A stretch of 64,000 nt of DNA from Psychromarinibacter sediminicola (GTDB lineage: Bacteria > Pseudomonadota > Alphaproteobacteria > Rhodobacterales > Rhodobacteraceae): positions 1-64,000 of the forward strand of contig NZ_JARGYC010000007.1 of NCBI RefSeq assembly GCF_029168335.1. Direction: 5' to 3'. This document shows, piece by piece, positions 18,869 to 26,123 of the stretch (positions within the stretch are counted from its first letter, which is position 1; every line of letters begins with the position of its first letter). Below the pieces are notes generated by a model. That model had not been told where the DNA came from and searched no databases. It saw nothing but the letters and a program-made list of their open reading frames with translations. A program made the position numbers and the translations under genes.

Positions 18869-18930
18869 TATCTCATGGTAAGATATCGCGGCGGCGAGGC
18901 GCTTGCAATACAAATCTCACCGAAAGATAT
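18869..18930 (-). promoter_or_regulatory. Promoter with two operators for the integrase operon
   Basis: On the minus strand TTGCAA (18908-18903) lies 17 bp from TATCTT (18885-18880). Two related inverted repeats surround it: TATCT-n7-AGATA at 18869-18885, covering the -10, and ATCT-n7-AGAT at 18914-18928, upstream of the -35. Their common form is ATCTCAnnGnAAGAT. The arrangement suits repression by the adjacent regulator. Confidence 0.6.
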
Positions 18931-18932
18931 TG

Positions 18933-19190
18933 CTAGCTTCGCGGCTTCGCCCAAAGACCCCGCTTGGCGTCGCGCTCCAGCCCCTCTGTGCCGCTGAGCA
19001 CCACTTCCATGAGCATCGCGGCCACTTCAAGCGTACGTTCGATTGCGCCGGCGCGCTGATCAGCGTTCACGGATCCATCCATGGGGTCCAGCGCTAGCCG
19101 GGCGCATAGAATCAGCCCGTCCACGTCGTAGGCGACCGCGTTCGCCACGTCTCGGCAGTCAGCCTTTACGATGTCGTCCAGCCGTCTCAT
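18933..19190 (-). CDS. Small island protein, unknown function
   Basis: An 85-residue mostly helical protein (MRRLDDIVKADCRDVANAV...). Its ATG overlaps the stop of the upstream 78-residue gene by 4 bp (ATGA), so the two are co-translated. No domain recognised. Its stop codon lies close to the operators of the convergent-side integrase operon. Confidence 0.65.
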   Translation of the reverse strand: MRRLDDIVKADCRDVANAVAYDVDGLILCARLALDPMDGSVNADQRAGAIERTLEVAAMLMEVVLSGTEGLERDAKRGLWAKPRS

Positions 19191-19423
19191 TCCACCACCT
19201 CCGGAAAGTTCACGCTGTCGAGTTCGATGTTGAGGCTGTGCGCCATCTCGGTTGCGACGCCGATCAGCACGGTCTTGCCGCCGGCGCAGGCGGACTCGTT
19301 GTCCAGGAAGTCGATGGCCTCCATGATCCCGAACAGCTTCATGGATGTGTTCTGCGCTCTGTTCAGGCGCTCCTTGAGCGAAGACATAGCGGGGCCGTTC
19401 CCGCAAACGGGGTCTTTGGTCAT
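19187..19423 (-). CDS. Small island protein, unknown function
   Basis: A 78-residue protein with the segment SSLKERLNRAQNTSMKLFGIMEAIDFLDNESACAGGK, probably alpha-helical. AGGAG lies 9 bp before the ATG. It is transcribed divergently from the XRE regulator, with two matching palindromic operators in the 80-bp gap. No family recognised; an early-gene or anti-defence role is possible but unsupported. Confidence 0.65.
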   Translation of the reverse strand: MTKDPVCGNGPAMSSLKERLNRAQNTSMKLFGIMEAIDFLDNESACAGGKTVLIGVATEMAHSLNIELDSVNFPEVVE

Positions 19424-19445
19424 TGTCAGGGTCTCCTGATTGGGG

Positions 19446-19505
19446 TATCAACAGTATATGTTGATAGAGGAACGACGCGGCCCGCGTCAACAGAAAATGT
19501 TGATA
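19446..19505. promoter_or_regulatory. Twin operators between divergent island genes
   Basis: O1 is TATCAACA-n5-TGTTGATA (19446-19466), perfect over 8-bp arms. O2 is TCAACA-n5-TGTTGA (19487-19503) with a shared flanking base pattern. The centres are about 40 bp apart, close to four helical turns. A leftward TTGACG -35 lies within O2 and a TATCAA -10 within O1. O2 also abuts the XRE start codon at 19505. Confidence 0.7.
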
Positions 19506-19741
19506 TGACACCAGCACAATGTCGGGCGGCACGCGCGCTCATCGGAATGACACAGCCTGATCTAGCCAAAGCGGCCGAATTCGGTCTGTCCACCATCGTG
19601 GACTTCGAAAGGGAAAGGCGGGTGGTTTCTACCGTCGCGCAAGTCAGAATGCGCGAAGCCCTCGAATCCGCCGGCGTCGAGTTCATCGAAGAGAATGGTG
19701 GCGGAGCGGGGGTCAGGTTGAGAAAGGAGACCACAGAATGA
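19505..19741 (+). CDS. XRE-family transcriptional regulator
   Basis: A 78-residue HTH_XRE protein: ARALIGMTQPDLAKAAEFGLSTIVDFERERR is the typical five-helix DNA-binding domain, followed by a short beta-rich tail. The ATG at 19505 immediately follows the O2 palindrome with no ribosome-binding site, so the mRNA may be leaderless. It probably binds O1 and O2 and controls both itself and the divergent gene pair, like a phage repressor. Confidence 0.85.
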   Translation: MTPAQCRAARALIGMTQPDLAKAAEFGLSTIVDFERERRVVSTVAQVRMREALESAGVEFIEENGGGAGVRLRKETTE

Positions 19742-19980
19742 AGGTCAAACTCATTGAAAGAGGTTCGAGTGATCAGGGCGGGATCGCGGATCTTGAAACC
19801 AAGCATCTGCCCTCAGTGGGGGACGAGATTTCCCTCGATTTTGGCGCCGGTCACTCGTCGCACTACGTGGTTACGAAGCGCATATTCCGGGCCTACGCAG
19901 AGAAGGGTGACATCGGAACCGCTTTCATTGAGGTGGAGAGGCGACAGGACAGTCCGCACTCGTGGATGGACAATTTGTAG
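19738..19980 (+). CDS. Small protein co-translated with the XRE regulator
   Basis: An 80-residue protein, mainly beta by appearance (MKVKLIERGSSDQGGIADLETKHLPSVGDEISLDF...HYVVTKRIFRAY). Its ATG overlaps the XRE stop by 4 bp. A strong terminator follows about 75 bp downstream. Function unknown. Confidence 0.65.
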   Translation: MKVKLIERGSSDQGGIADLETKHLPSVGDEISLDFGAGHSSHYVVTKRIFRAYAEKGDIGTAFIEVERRQDSPHSWMDNL

Positions 19981-20056
19981 TCTGCTCCTCTTCCCAACAT
20001 GCCCGGTTGATTTGGAGGTGTCCGCCGCGAACTGCTTGTTTCCGCGACCAGTCGGT

Positions 20057-20085
20057 AAAGTGGCGCAACTTGCGCCACTTTTTTT
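20057..20085 (+). terminator. Strong Rho-independent terminator
   Basis: AAAGTGGCGCA (20057-20067) pairs perfectly with TGCGCCACTTT (20071-20081) around a 3-nt loop and is followed by more T residues to 20085. It ends the XRE operon transcript. Confidence 0.92.
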
Positions 20086-20096
20086 CGTGCACGGGA

Positions 20097-20329
20097 GGTT
20101 TCGGGACAAATTGACCCGAAACCCAAAGGGGGGGCGACCAGCCAAGCGCGGCAAAATCGAGTGGTTCAAGTTGAGCCACCCGAAATTGGGTACAAGAAGC
20201 CGCCGCAGCCTCCGGAGGTGGCCGAAAGACTCCAAAGCTTCCATTTTGTGGATGTGAAAATTTGACACCCCACGCCGGTTCCCTGATCAAAGCCATGGAG
20301 ATCAACCCACCCCCTCCGGCTCGGCTGCA
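20097..20329. other. Non-coding stretch inside the island
   Basis: No gene can be supported here. It contains a hairpin with GGTTTCGGG/CCCGAAACC arms (20097-20123) and a second with GTGGTTCAA/TTGAGCCAC arms (20161-20179). The left part of a decayed leftward gene probably extends into it. Confidence 0.4.
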
Positions 20330-20678
20330 AACCGACCTGCTGGTCCCGGTCAACGTCCTTCAAGCGATCCAGGAATGTCCCTGTATCGAGGATCGTTCCC
20401 CGGATAATTTCGCGGGCTTCGTCGCAGACCTTGTCGGCTCGGGAGACAGCGCGGTTGATGGTGGTCTTGTTGACGCCAGTTGTCTTCGCCGTATCGCTCG
20501 AAAATTCTTTTGGTCGACCTCGCGAACGATTTTCGGTGCAAGTTGCACCACTATTCCGCGCCTCCCACAGTTCCTTGCGCTTGGCAAAGTGAAAGAGGAT
20601 GGCGCCCGTCCGAAAGTCCAGACGCGGACGGATGCGGCCCGCGAAGCGGGGCCAAGTAGAAAGCTGGCCCCGCTCGAA
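20330..20678 (-). pseudogene. Remnant of a ParB/Spo0J-like phage or plasmid protein
   Basis: Read on the minus strand, this segment is open and encodes GRIRPRLDFRTGAILFHF, AKRKELWEARNSG and then RGRPKEFSSDTAKTTGVNKT, TINRAVSRADKVCDEA and ILDTGTFLDRLKDVDRDQQV. That is the central pattern of ParB-like proteins of phages (an HTH with 'DTA..TG......RAV.R..K', then 'GT.LD.G..LD.L'). There is no start codon, the N-terminal nuclease/CTP domain is missing, an in-frame stop lies just upstream, and similarity ends near 20330. It looks like a truncated gene. Confidence 0.6.
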
Positions 20679-20681
20679 AAC

Positions 20682-20933
20682 TCACTTATTGGAGCCGGTC
20701 CAACCGCCTTCTTGTAGCGCTTGTCCATATGGTTGGTTATCTTTTACGGCATCACTCTGCGCTGGGCCGAACCCGCCTTTCTCCCGGTCTCCGCCTGCAG
20801 AGTTTCGCGTGGCGCGTTCTACGCCGATTGGCGCAGCGTTTTCGTTTGGCTGGCCGGCACCATTGTAGGCGACAGCAAATCCGGAGCCGGCCAGGAAAAC
20901 GGCGACTGAGGTCGCGGTTAGCATGATCTTCAT
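20682..20933 (-). CDS. Small exported protein, unknown function
   Basis: An 83-residue protein with a signal peptide (MKIMLTATSVAVFLAGSGFAVA). The mature part is polar and Gly/Asn/Gln-rich, without cysteines, probably disordered. GGAGGAG precedes the ATG. It is the only gene in the island predicted to be exported, so it may be cargo. No family recognised. Confidence 0.65.
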   Translation of the reverse strand: MKIMLTATSVAVFLAGSGFAVAYNGAGQPNENAAPIGVERATRNSAGGDREKGGFGPAQSDAVKDNQPYGQALQEGGWTGSNK

Positions 20934-21054
20934 GAGATTCTCCTCCACAAACAAAGCTGCCCGAAGGATAATCCGAATTCCGCCTGCCTCTAGGTCACTT
21001 TCGCTCATAAATGTCGTTATATCAAGCCTTTGCTCACAACCCTCTTCCCGAGCG

Positions 21055-22818
21055 CTAGACCAAGCGGATAATGGAGCCGTCTTCCTGCGCCTCATTGAGC
21101 AAGCTGATAAGGTCTATCATCTCCTGCCGCGTTGGACGCTGGTTCCCAATGCTTACGTTGTAGACCGTGCGCGGCGACGTGGGTTGAGCCGCCGCAGCGC
21201 CGGAACCTACACCACCGCCGCCACCGCCTGCGGCCTGACCACCGCCGCCACCGATGCTCTGGCTGGAAATGGAGCTGATCAGAGCGCCTGTGCGAGCCAG
21301 GGACGCCGCTGTGAAGGCCGCAGCGAGCGGCGGGCCGCCCTTGTCCATACCCTTGGCCCATGCCGCCACGGCGGCGCTGTAGCCGTTCACCACCGCCTCC
21401 GCGATGGCCGCCGCCTTCCCGATCTCGAACAGCCTTTTGTTCTCGGTCTGCATCAGGGATGCCAAGTCACCGAACATCCCCGCCAGGTCCTGCAACATCG
21501 CAGCGCGGCGCTTTCTCTCCAGCGCCATCATCTTCTCCTGGTGCTCGGCATGGATGCGGCGCTCGGTTTCGTTGAACTCTTCTTCCGTCGCGAGCTTGGC
21601 GTTGCGGAACTCCTCCAACTGCTCAAGCTGGCGCTCGTAATTCTCCTGGATGATCTCCTGTTCCGTCGCGAAGTTCTCGCGCAGGCGCTCGAAATCTTCC
21701 TCGGTCGGACCGCTACGCCCTCCGCCGCCTTTCCTGCCTGTCGACGGCGGCTTGTTCCCCGTTCCGGGATTGCCCGGTGTCGTAATGCCGGGGATCGGTT
21801 CTGCTTCTTCACCGTAGGACCGAACGTTGCCGTTCTCGTCTACATAGAACAGACCGGTATTGCTCGGGTCGCCCTCGCCCGGCCTTGTCTGAACCTCTTC
21901 GGGATAATCGCCACCATCCTTTGCCGATGACGTGTCCTTAACGTCCAGACCCATCAGAATTCGCAGCGCCCGATTTGCTGCCCCGGCGGCTGAGGCAACG
22001 TCACCAAGAAAGGTGACAAGATCGGTCAGAGCCGGGATCGCGGTATCCGCCACCCACGTCGCGAGCGTGCCGATCTCATCTCCAAGGTCGGACAGAGCCG
22101 TGATGACCGACGTTTCGATGGTGCGCCGCGCGTCGTCCAGCGTCTCGTCTAGCTCGCGCGCCTTCCGGATCGTCTCCCGATCCAGAATCCGGCCAGTCTC
22201 CTGTGCCTCGTCGCCAAGCTCGCGCATGGCCTGGCCGTTGTTGCGCAGCAGCGGTAGAAGCGCCGTGGCGTCGTTGGCCAGCGCCTCCATATAGAAGGTC
22301 ATTTGCGCCTGACTGGCACCGGCCTTTTCCAGACTATCGACGTAGAGCTGAAGCGCTTCCGGCCCGGACAGGCGCGCGAACTCATCCGCCGTCACGCCGA
22401 CCAGAGGCGCGATGTTCTCGAAGAAGTCGGCCATCGGGCCGCCGCCCGTGGCGACAAAATCCCCGATCCGGTCGTTAACGTCCTTGAGAATGTCCGAAAG
22501 CTTTTGCTGGTCTATCCCGACCGTGCGCGTGGCTTCGGCCATGCGCTGGAACTCGGTGGTTCCAACCCCCGCAATATTTGCGAGGTTGTCGACCTCCACA
22601 GCTGTTTGCGCCGCGCGGCCCGCAAGCGCCACAGTCCCCGCCGTAATGGCGGTGATGGCAGCCGTAACCTTGGTGGCGCTGCGGGCGAAATTCGCCATTG
22701 CACGGCTGGAATCTCGCTCGAAACCTCGAACGGATCGCGATCCCTGCCGCATTCCGCGCTGAAGGGGGCTAATGTCAGCCCCGACCGATACCGCGATATC
22801 GCCCACAACCTGCGCCAT
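21055..22818 (-). CDS. Phage tail tape measure-like protein
   Basis: A 587-residue protein. Its N-terminus (MAQVVGDIAVSVGADISPLQRGMRQGSRSVRGFERDSSR) is typical of tape measure proteins, followed by hydrophobic helices (TAAITAITAGTVALAG) and a lambda-like middle region with a Gly/Pro-rich spacer. The C-terminal third is coiled-coil (residues about 370-480) and Gly/Ala-rich. It is short for a tape measure, implying a short tail or a role in another assembly. Its ATG overlaps the terminase small subunit stop by one base (TAATG). Confidence 0.82.
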   Translation of the reverse strand: MAQVVGDIAVSVGADISPLQRGMRQGSRSVRGFERDSSRAMANFARSATKVTAAITAITAGTVALAGRAAQTAVEVDNLANIAGVGTTEFQRMAEATRTVGIDQQKLSDILKDVNDRIGDFVATGGGPMADFFENIAPLVGVTADEFARLSGPEALQLYVDSLEKAGASQAQMTFYMEALANDATALLPLLRNNGQAMRELGDEAQETGRILDRETIRKARELDETLDDARRTIETSVITALSDLGDEIGTLATWVADTAIPALTDLVTFLGDVASAAGAANRALRILMGLDVKDTSSAKDGGDYPEEVQTRPGEGDPSNTGLFYVDENGNVRSYGEEAEPIPGITTPGNPGTGNKPPSTGRKGGGGRSGPTEEDFERLRENFATEQEIIQENYERQLEQLEEFRNAKLATEEEFNETERRIHAEHQEKMMALERKRRAAMLQDLAGMFGDLASLMQTENKRLFEIGKAAAIAEAVVNGYSAAVAAWAKGMDKGGPPLAAAFTAASLARTGALISSISSQSIGGGGGQAAGGGGGGVGSGAAAAQPTSPRTVYNVSIGNQRPTRQEMIDLISLLNEAQEDGSIIRLV

Positions 22819-23240
22819 TATTCAGTCTCCCACGGCCTCAACTGCGCCGGCCGGCGCTTCTTGTTTCCTCGGTGATTGGTCAGCGCCTGCTGCGTGATGC
22901 GCATCTTGGTGGCCAGGCTGGCAATCGCTCGACCCTCGCGGTCCTGCATCCGGTAGAGCCGGTCCAGCGTGTCCAGATCCAAAGGGTCTTCCGCCTCCGC
23001 TGCGTCGATCAACTGCGCCGCGCGGCGGGCAGTGACGATGTGACGGACGTACTGCACCAGCAGCGGCAGGTTGTCGGCCGAGAACCAATCGGCCGGAAGC
23101 GCGTCCACGATCCCGGCCCAGATGGACTTCTGTTCCGGCGTCAGCTCGTCGGGCGCGGCGGGGCGCTTTACGCGCTCAACGCTATCCAACTTGACCACTT
23201 CAACCGATGATGCGGATTTCCTGCCGCGTTGTTCCATCAA
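22818..23240 (-). CDS. Phage terminase small subunit-like protein
   Basis: A 140-residue DNA-packaging protein. ELTPEQKSIWAGIVDALPADWFSADNLPLLVQYVRHIVTARRA followed by a second helical segment (MQDREGRAIASLATKMRITQQAL) matches P27-type small terminases. These recognise the packaging site and recruit the large subunit. No large terminase gene exists in the island, so a helper would have to supply it. It is coupled to the tape measure gene. Confidence 0.78.
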   Translation of the reverse strand: MMEQRGRKSASSVEVVKLDSVERVKRPAAPDELTPEQKSIWAGIVDALPADWFSADNLPLLVQYVRHIVTARRAAQLIDAAEAEDPLDLDTLDRLYRMQDREGRAIASLATKMRITQQALTNHRGNKKRRPAQLRPWETE

Positions 23241-23391
23241 TCCTGATCCTTACGATTTAGCGAAAACGGGCTCCCGCCGCCGGTTCCCCTCATCGGTCGC
23301 TAGAGACTGCACCACCCCCTCCGGGTGGGCGTGGCCGCCGAGCATGGCAGAGACCCGGCGACCACAAATCACGCGAAGGCAGGGCGCGCGA

Positions 23392-24570
23392 TTAGGTGCT
23401 GACCTTCAGCAACTTGATTGCGTTCGGGTCGTAGACGCAGCCACCGATCCGGCGAGCGAAGTAGAACTTCACGAATCCGGGTGCTGTCACGTCGTCGCGA
23501 ACCATGCGCATTCCGACACGTTCGGCGATTAGGTAGCCGCGTTGCCAGTTCCCGAACGCAATCGGCGTGTTGCCGTTCGAGACCGCCGGCATGTCATTCG
23601 CCTCGACCACCGGGAACCCGAGCAGGCTGGCGGGCTGGTCACCAAAACCGTCGCGCCAAAGGTAGTTGCCCTCGCCGTCCTTCAGCTTCCGGACACTCGC
23701 AATCGTGTTGCTGGCCATCATCCACGCCACGCCGGGGCCGGTGCGGTATGAGGGCGAAAGTGCGTACAGCGTGTCGATCAGGCTATCGGGCGACAGGCCG
23801 CCCGATACGCCAGTAACCACGTGCTGCAACTCGGACGTCGAGCGCGTGTCGTCGTCATCGGTACTGGTCGTGTATTGCAGGAAACCGCGCGGCTTGCCGG
23901 CTACCGCATCGCCGTTCACGAAGGCCGCGCCTTCCTGGTAGGCGAACTCTGTCGCAACGTGGTCGGAAAGAAACCTCTCAACGTCGAAACTCGCATCGTC
24001 GATGACGTGCGCGCTGACTTTCGGATAGGCGTAGAGTTCCGCGCTCTTCGGCTCGATGGCAATAAGCTGCGGGCTGTCCGTGGTCGTACGGGTCGCCTCC
24101 TCAGTCACCCAGCCGGAGCCTTCGCCACGTACGGAAAGCAGAGCTCGGTAATCCTGAGTCTCGGTCTGGACTACACGCGCCACGCGACGCACCGGCGAGA
24201 GTTCCTTGACCTGGGTGGTGACGAACTGAGCGATTTGCAGCGGTACCGCATAACCACCGTCCGCGCCGGTAGAGGTGGACATTGCCCGGGTCTCGCCGCG
24301 CAGCATCGACCGGAACTCGTCAGCGGCAGCGCCCAGCCGGCCGCTGTGACCTCGCGGCGCCATACGTGCGTCCATCGCGGCCTCGGTTTCGCGGAGACGT
24401 TCAGCGCTCGCCACTCGCTCGCCCAGGCTCTCGGCCTCGCCCATGTGTTCCTCAAACTTCTTCTTTTCGTCGGCGGTCATGGACCGACCCTCCGTCTCGG
24501 CGGCCTCAACAAGTGCCTTCGCGAGTTCGACCTTTTCGGCGCGTGCCGCCCTTAGCGATCTCATATCCAT
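23392..24570 (-). CDS. Major capsid protein, HK97 family
   Basis: A 392-residue HK97-fold capsid protein. Residues 1-75 form a helical delta domain (AEKVELAKALVEAAETEGRS, MTADEKKKFEEHMGEAESLG). The mature capsid starts near GGYAVPLQIAQFVT, with FVNGDAVAGKPRGFLQ, AWMMASNTIASVRKLKDGEGN and LLGFPVVEANDMP as typical segments. No head maturation protease or portal gene is adjacent. A 151-bp gap with a CCACCC/GGGTGG hairpin separates it from the small terminase gene. Confidence 0.95.
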   Translation of the reverse strand: MDMRSLRAARAEKVELAKALVEAAETEGRSMTADEKKKFEEHMGEAESLGERVASAERLRETEAAMDARMAPRGHSGRLGAAADEFRSMLRGETRAMSTSTGADGGYAVPLQIAQFVTTQVKELSPVRRVARVVQTETQDYRALLSVRGEGSGWVTEEATRTTTDSPQLIAIEPKSAELYAYPKVSAHVIDDASFDVERFLSDHVATEFAYQEGAAFVNGDAVAGKPRGFLQYTTSTDDDDTRSTSELQHVVTGVSGGLSPDSLIDTLYALSPSYRTGPGVAWMMASNTIASVRKLKDGEGNYLWRDGFGDQPASLLGFPVVEANDMPAVSNGNTPIAFGNWQRGYLIAERVGMRMVRDDVTAPGFVKFYFARRIGGCVYDPNAIKLLKVST

Positions 24571-24573
24571 CGT

Positions 24574-25026
24574 TTACTGCTCCTTTTCGTCGAGGCGTTG
24601 GTGAACACTCCGCTCGATCTCCTTGATGTTGATGATGACGACACCGACCGGCGCCTGTTCTGGAGCGGGTGTCTCGCTCCAATTGTCGTCGCCCTCGTCG
24701 GCGAGCGCCGCAAGAATGGTCTGTAGGCTGTCTGATTTCTCGACAGGCACACCACCCGGCGTCAGTCCGGTAATGAATGGCCCGGCTGCCGGAAACGCCC
24801 ACGCCGTCGGCAACTCATCAAGCTTTGTCATCCAGAACGCCGCCACACGGCGCGCCTCGGCTGCCGACGCGCCACAGTCTTGAAGCGCGCGCGCAGCAAG
24901 GAGTTCCACCGCCTGAGAAACGACGTCTGTCGTCGCAAGTGGTCCGTGGCGGAGCAGGTTGTTGACCGTGTGCCGGGTCGTGCCCGTAAGCTCTGCAATC
25001 CTAGAACTGCTCATGTCTGTTCTCAT
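24574..25026 (-). CDS. HTH protein heading the capsid operon
   Basis: A 150-residue protein with an N-terminal helix-turn-helix (SSRIAELTGTTRHTVNNLLRHG) and an unrecognised helical region, ending in an acidic segment. It ends 3 bp before the capsid gene. Starts at 25026 and 25014 are both possible; neither has a strong ribosome-binding site. Three CTCATGT repeats overlap its promoter and start, so it may repress its own operon. Confidence 0.7.
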   Translation of the reverse strand: MRTDMSSSRIAELTGTTRHTVNNLLRHGPLATTDVVSQAVELLAARALQDCGASAAEARRVAAFWMTKLDELPTAWAFPAAGPFITGLTPGGVPVEKSDSLQTILAALADEGDDNWSETPAPEQAPVGVVIINIKEIERSVHQRLDEKEQ

Positions 25027-25069
25027 GTTCGTGCGGTCTCATGTTACACACCCTTTTTAATCGTGTAAA
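25010..25069 (-). promoter_or_regulatory. Promoter of the capsid operon with CTCATGT repeats
   Basis: On the minus strand TTTACA (25069-25064) is 17 bp from TAACAT (25046-25041). CTCATGT occurs at 25010-25016, 25022-25028 and 25038-25044 on the plus strand. The last overlaps the -10 element and the first two contain the alternative start codons. Confidence 0.5.
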
Positions 25070-25500
25070 GCAGCTCAGAGCGGCTAGGGCCGAATTCACC
25101 AGCGATGTTCTTGCCGCGTTCATGCCTGCATTAACCTTTCGTTCGTCATCCGTTCGACCGGACGCACTACCGCCACCCGCTACCTGCCCCCGATACACAA
25201 GGCAGGTCCCGACGCTTCCCGCTCCGTATCCGCGCGATGCCCTGTGTCGTGGGCCAGACGCCTGCCCGCGGGCTTTGCTCCCGCCCCGCCCATCGCAGCC
25301 TTGCTCCGGTGCGGTCCCCGGTCGGTCACGGCGCGTTCTCTGCGCCTCACCCGCCGGTGGGTTTTGGTGTCGCGCTTCTGGCAGGGGCCAGTCGGGACCG
25401 CTTCCTGCCGGGCCGGGTGATCTCCCCGGAGCGTGTCCGCCCTTTGGTGGCCGGGAGGGCGGAAAACCGTGGCTGGGGCTTTTCATGGCGCATCGCCTGC
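25070..25500. other. Gene-free stretch in the island
   Basis: The 430 bp upstream of the capsid-operon promoter contain open frames on both strands, but none has a ribosome-binding site, a recognisable domain or the codon use of its neighbours. It is C+G-rich, unlike the operon beside it. It could hold the packaging (pac/cos) or origin region; nothing diagnostic is visible. Confidence 0.35.
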
Positions 25501-25502
25501 GT

Positions 25503-25578
25503 TATACTATTACGTATCGGAGAGCCCCCGCTTGAACCGATACCAATGCGAGCCCCCGCCTTGTCCCGGCGGGGGTTT
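25503..25578 (+). ncRNA. Candidate small RNA with two hairpins
   Basis: A TATACT -10 (25503-25508) with a TTTCAT at -35 (16-bp spacing) precedes GTATCGG (25514-25520) pairing with CCGATAC (25537-25543). A terminator hairpin CCCCCGCC/GGCGGGGG with TTT follows. The predicted RNA is about 65 nt and contains no open frame. A second CCCCCGC in the first loop (25524-25530) could compete for the terminator's 3' arm. Confidence 0.4.
25553..25578 (+). terminator. Rho-independent terminator
   Basis: CCCCCGCC (25553-25560) pairs with GGCGGGGG (25568-25575), followed by TTT. It separates the rightward region from the leftward small genes at 25582-26030. Confidence 0.75.
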
Positions 25579-25581
25579 CGT

Positions 25582-25800
25582 TTATCCGTCCTCGATCACC
25601 TCCAGGTCGTTGGTCTCGTGGAACAGCTCCGACACGAGGCGGCGCATGATGGCCTCCTGCTTCTGGCTGGGTTTCCAGTGGCGGCGCCGGGACTGGCGGA
25701 CGATGGATGCAGCGAAACCGCGCGACCAATCGTTCTCGGCCTTGTCCCGGACGGCCGGCATGTGGTGGATCAGTTCTTCGGTGGAGCGGGGGCGGGTCAT
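25582..25800 (-). CDS. Small island protein, unknown function
   Basis: A 72-residue basic, helical protein (MTRPRSTEELIHHMPAVRDKAENDWSRGFAASIVRQSRRRHWKPS). Its ATG overlaps the upstream gene's stop by 4 bp. Of a size and type common at prophage ends; no domain recognised. Confidence 0.6.
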   Translation of the reverse strand: MTRPRSTEELIHHMPAVRDKAENDWSRGFAASIVRQSRRRHWKPSQKQEAIMRRLVSELFHETNDLEVIEDG

Positions 25801-26030
25801 GCGGCCCTCCCGTGTTCCACGTCGAAGATCGCCGTCTCGGCGGTCGCCATGGCGTCGTCATCATCCAGGCTGCGCAGAGCGGCGTATGCGAGGGCAGCGC
25901 GCTCGGCGGGCGACAGGATGATGCGGATGAGGAAGGCGAAGCCGATCCAGGCGTCGAAGTCGCCCAGCGTCAGGGTGTAGCCCAGCAGCTGAGAGGCGCG
26001 CTTGTGCGCCGGTTTGGCGAAGCGCGACAT
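25797..26030 (-). CDS. Small island protein, unknown function
   Basis: A 77-residue protein (MSRFAKPAHKRASQLLGYTLTLGDFDAWIGFAFLI...) with one amphipathic or weakly hydrophobic helix. Start at 26030 has no clear ribosome-binding site; the frame stays open upstream through the tRNA remnant, which is not coding. It and the next gene lie downstream of the displaced tRNA-Cys promoter. Confidence 0.58.
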   Translation of the reverse strand: MSRFAKPAHKRASQLLGYTLTLGDFDAWIGFAFLIRIILSPAERAALAYAALRSLDDDDAMATAETAIFDVEHGRAA

Positions 26031-26040
26031 GGCGGATTTG

Positions 26041-26084
26041 CGGTTATCAGGTTCACCAGCCGTTCCGGCTTTGTCCTGATAACG
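26041..26084. promoter_or_regulatory. Candidate integrase arm-type sites, right end
   Basis: CGGTTATCA at 26041-26049 faces an inverted copy (TGATAACG) at 26077-26084; GTTATCAGG/CCTGATAAC arms would also form a stem. The direct 9-mers at the left end are identical. Confidence 0.5.
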
Positions 26085-26123
26085 ATTTTTGGGGAAGTCT
26101 CTGTTTTCTTGGCGGAAACGGCG

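Noticed and set aside
18933-19423. Toxin-antitoxin pair (two small overlapping genes with a palindromic operator)
   Set aside because: Neither protein shows a toxin or antitoxin motif, and the palindromes are better explained by the divergent XRE repressor.
25001-25535. Coding frames on both strands in the island's gene-free region
   Set aside because: No ribosome-binding site, no domain, and Pro/Arg/Ser-rich shadows typical of GC-rich non-coding DNA.
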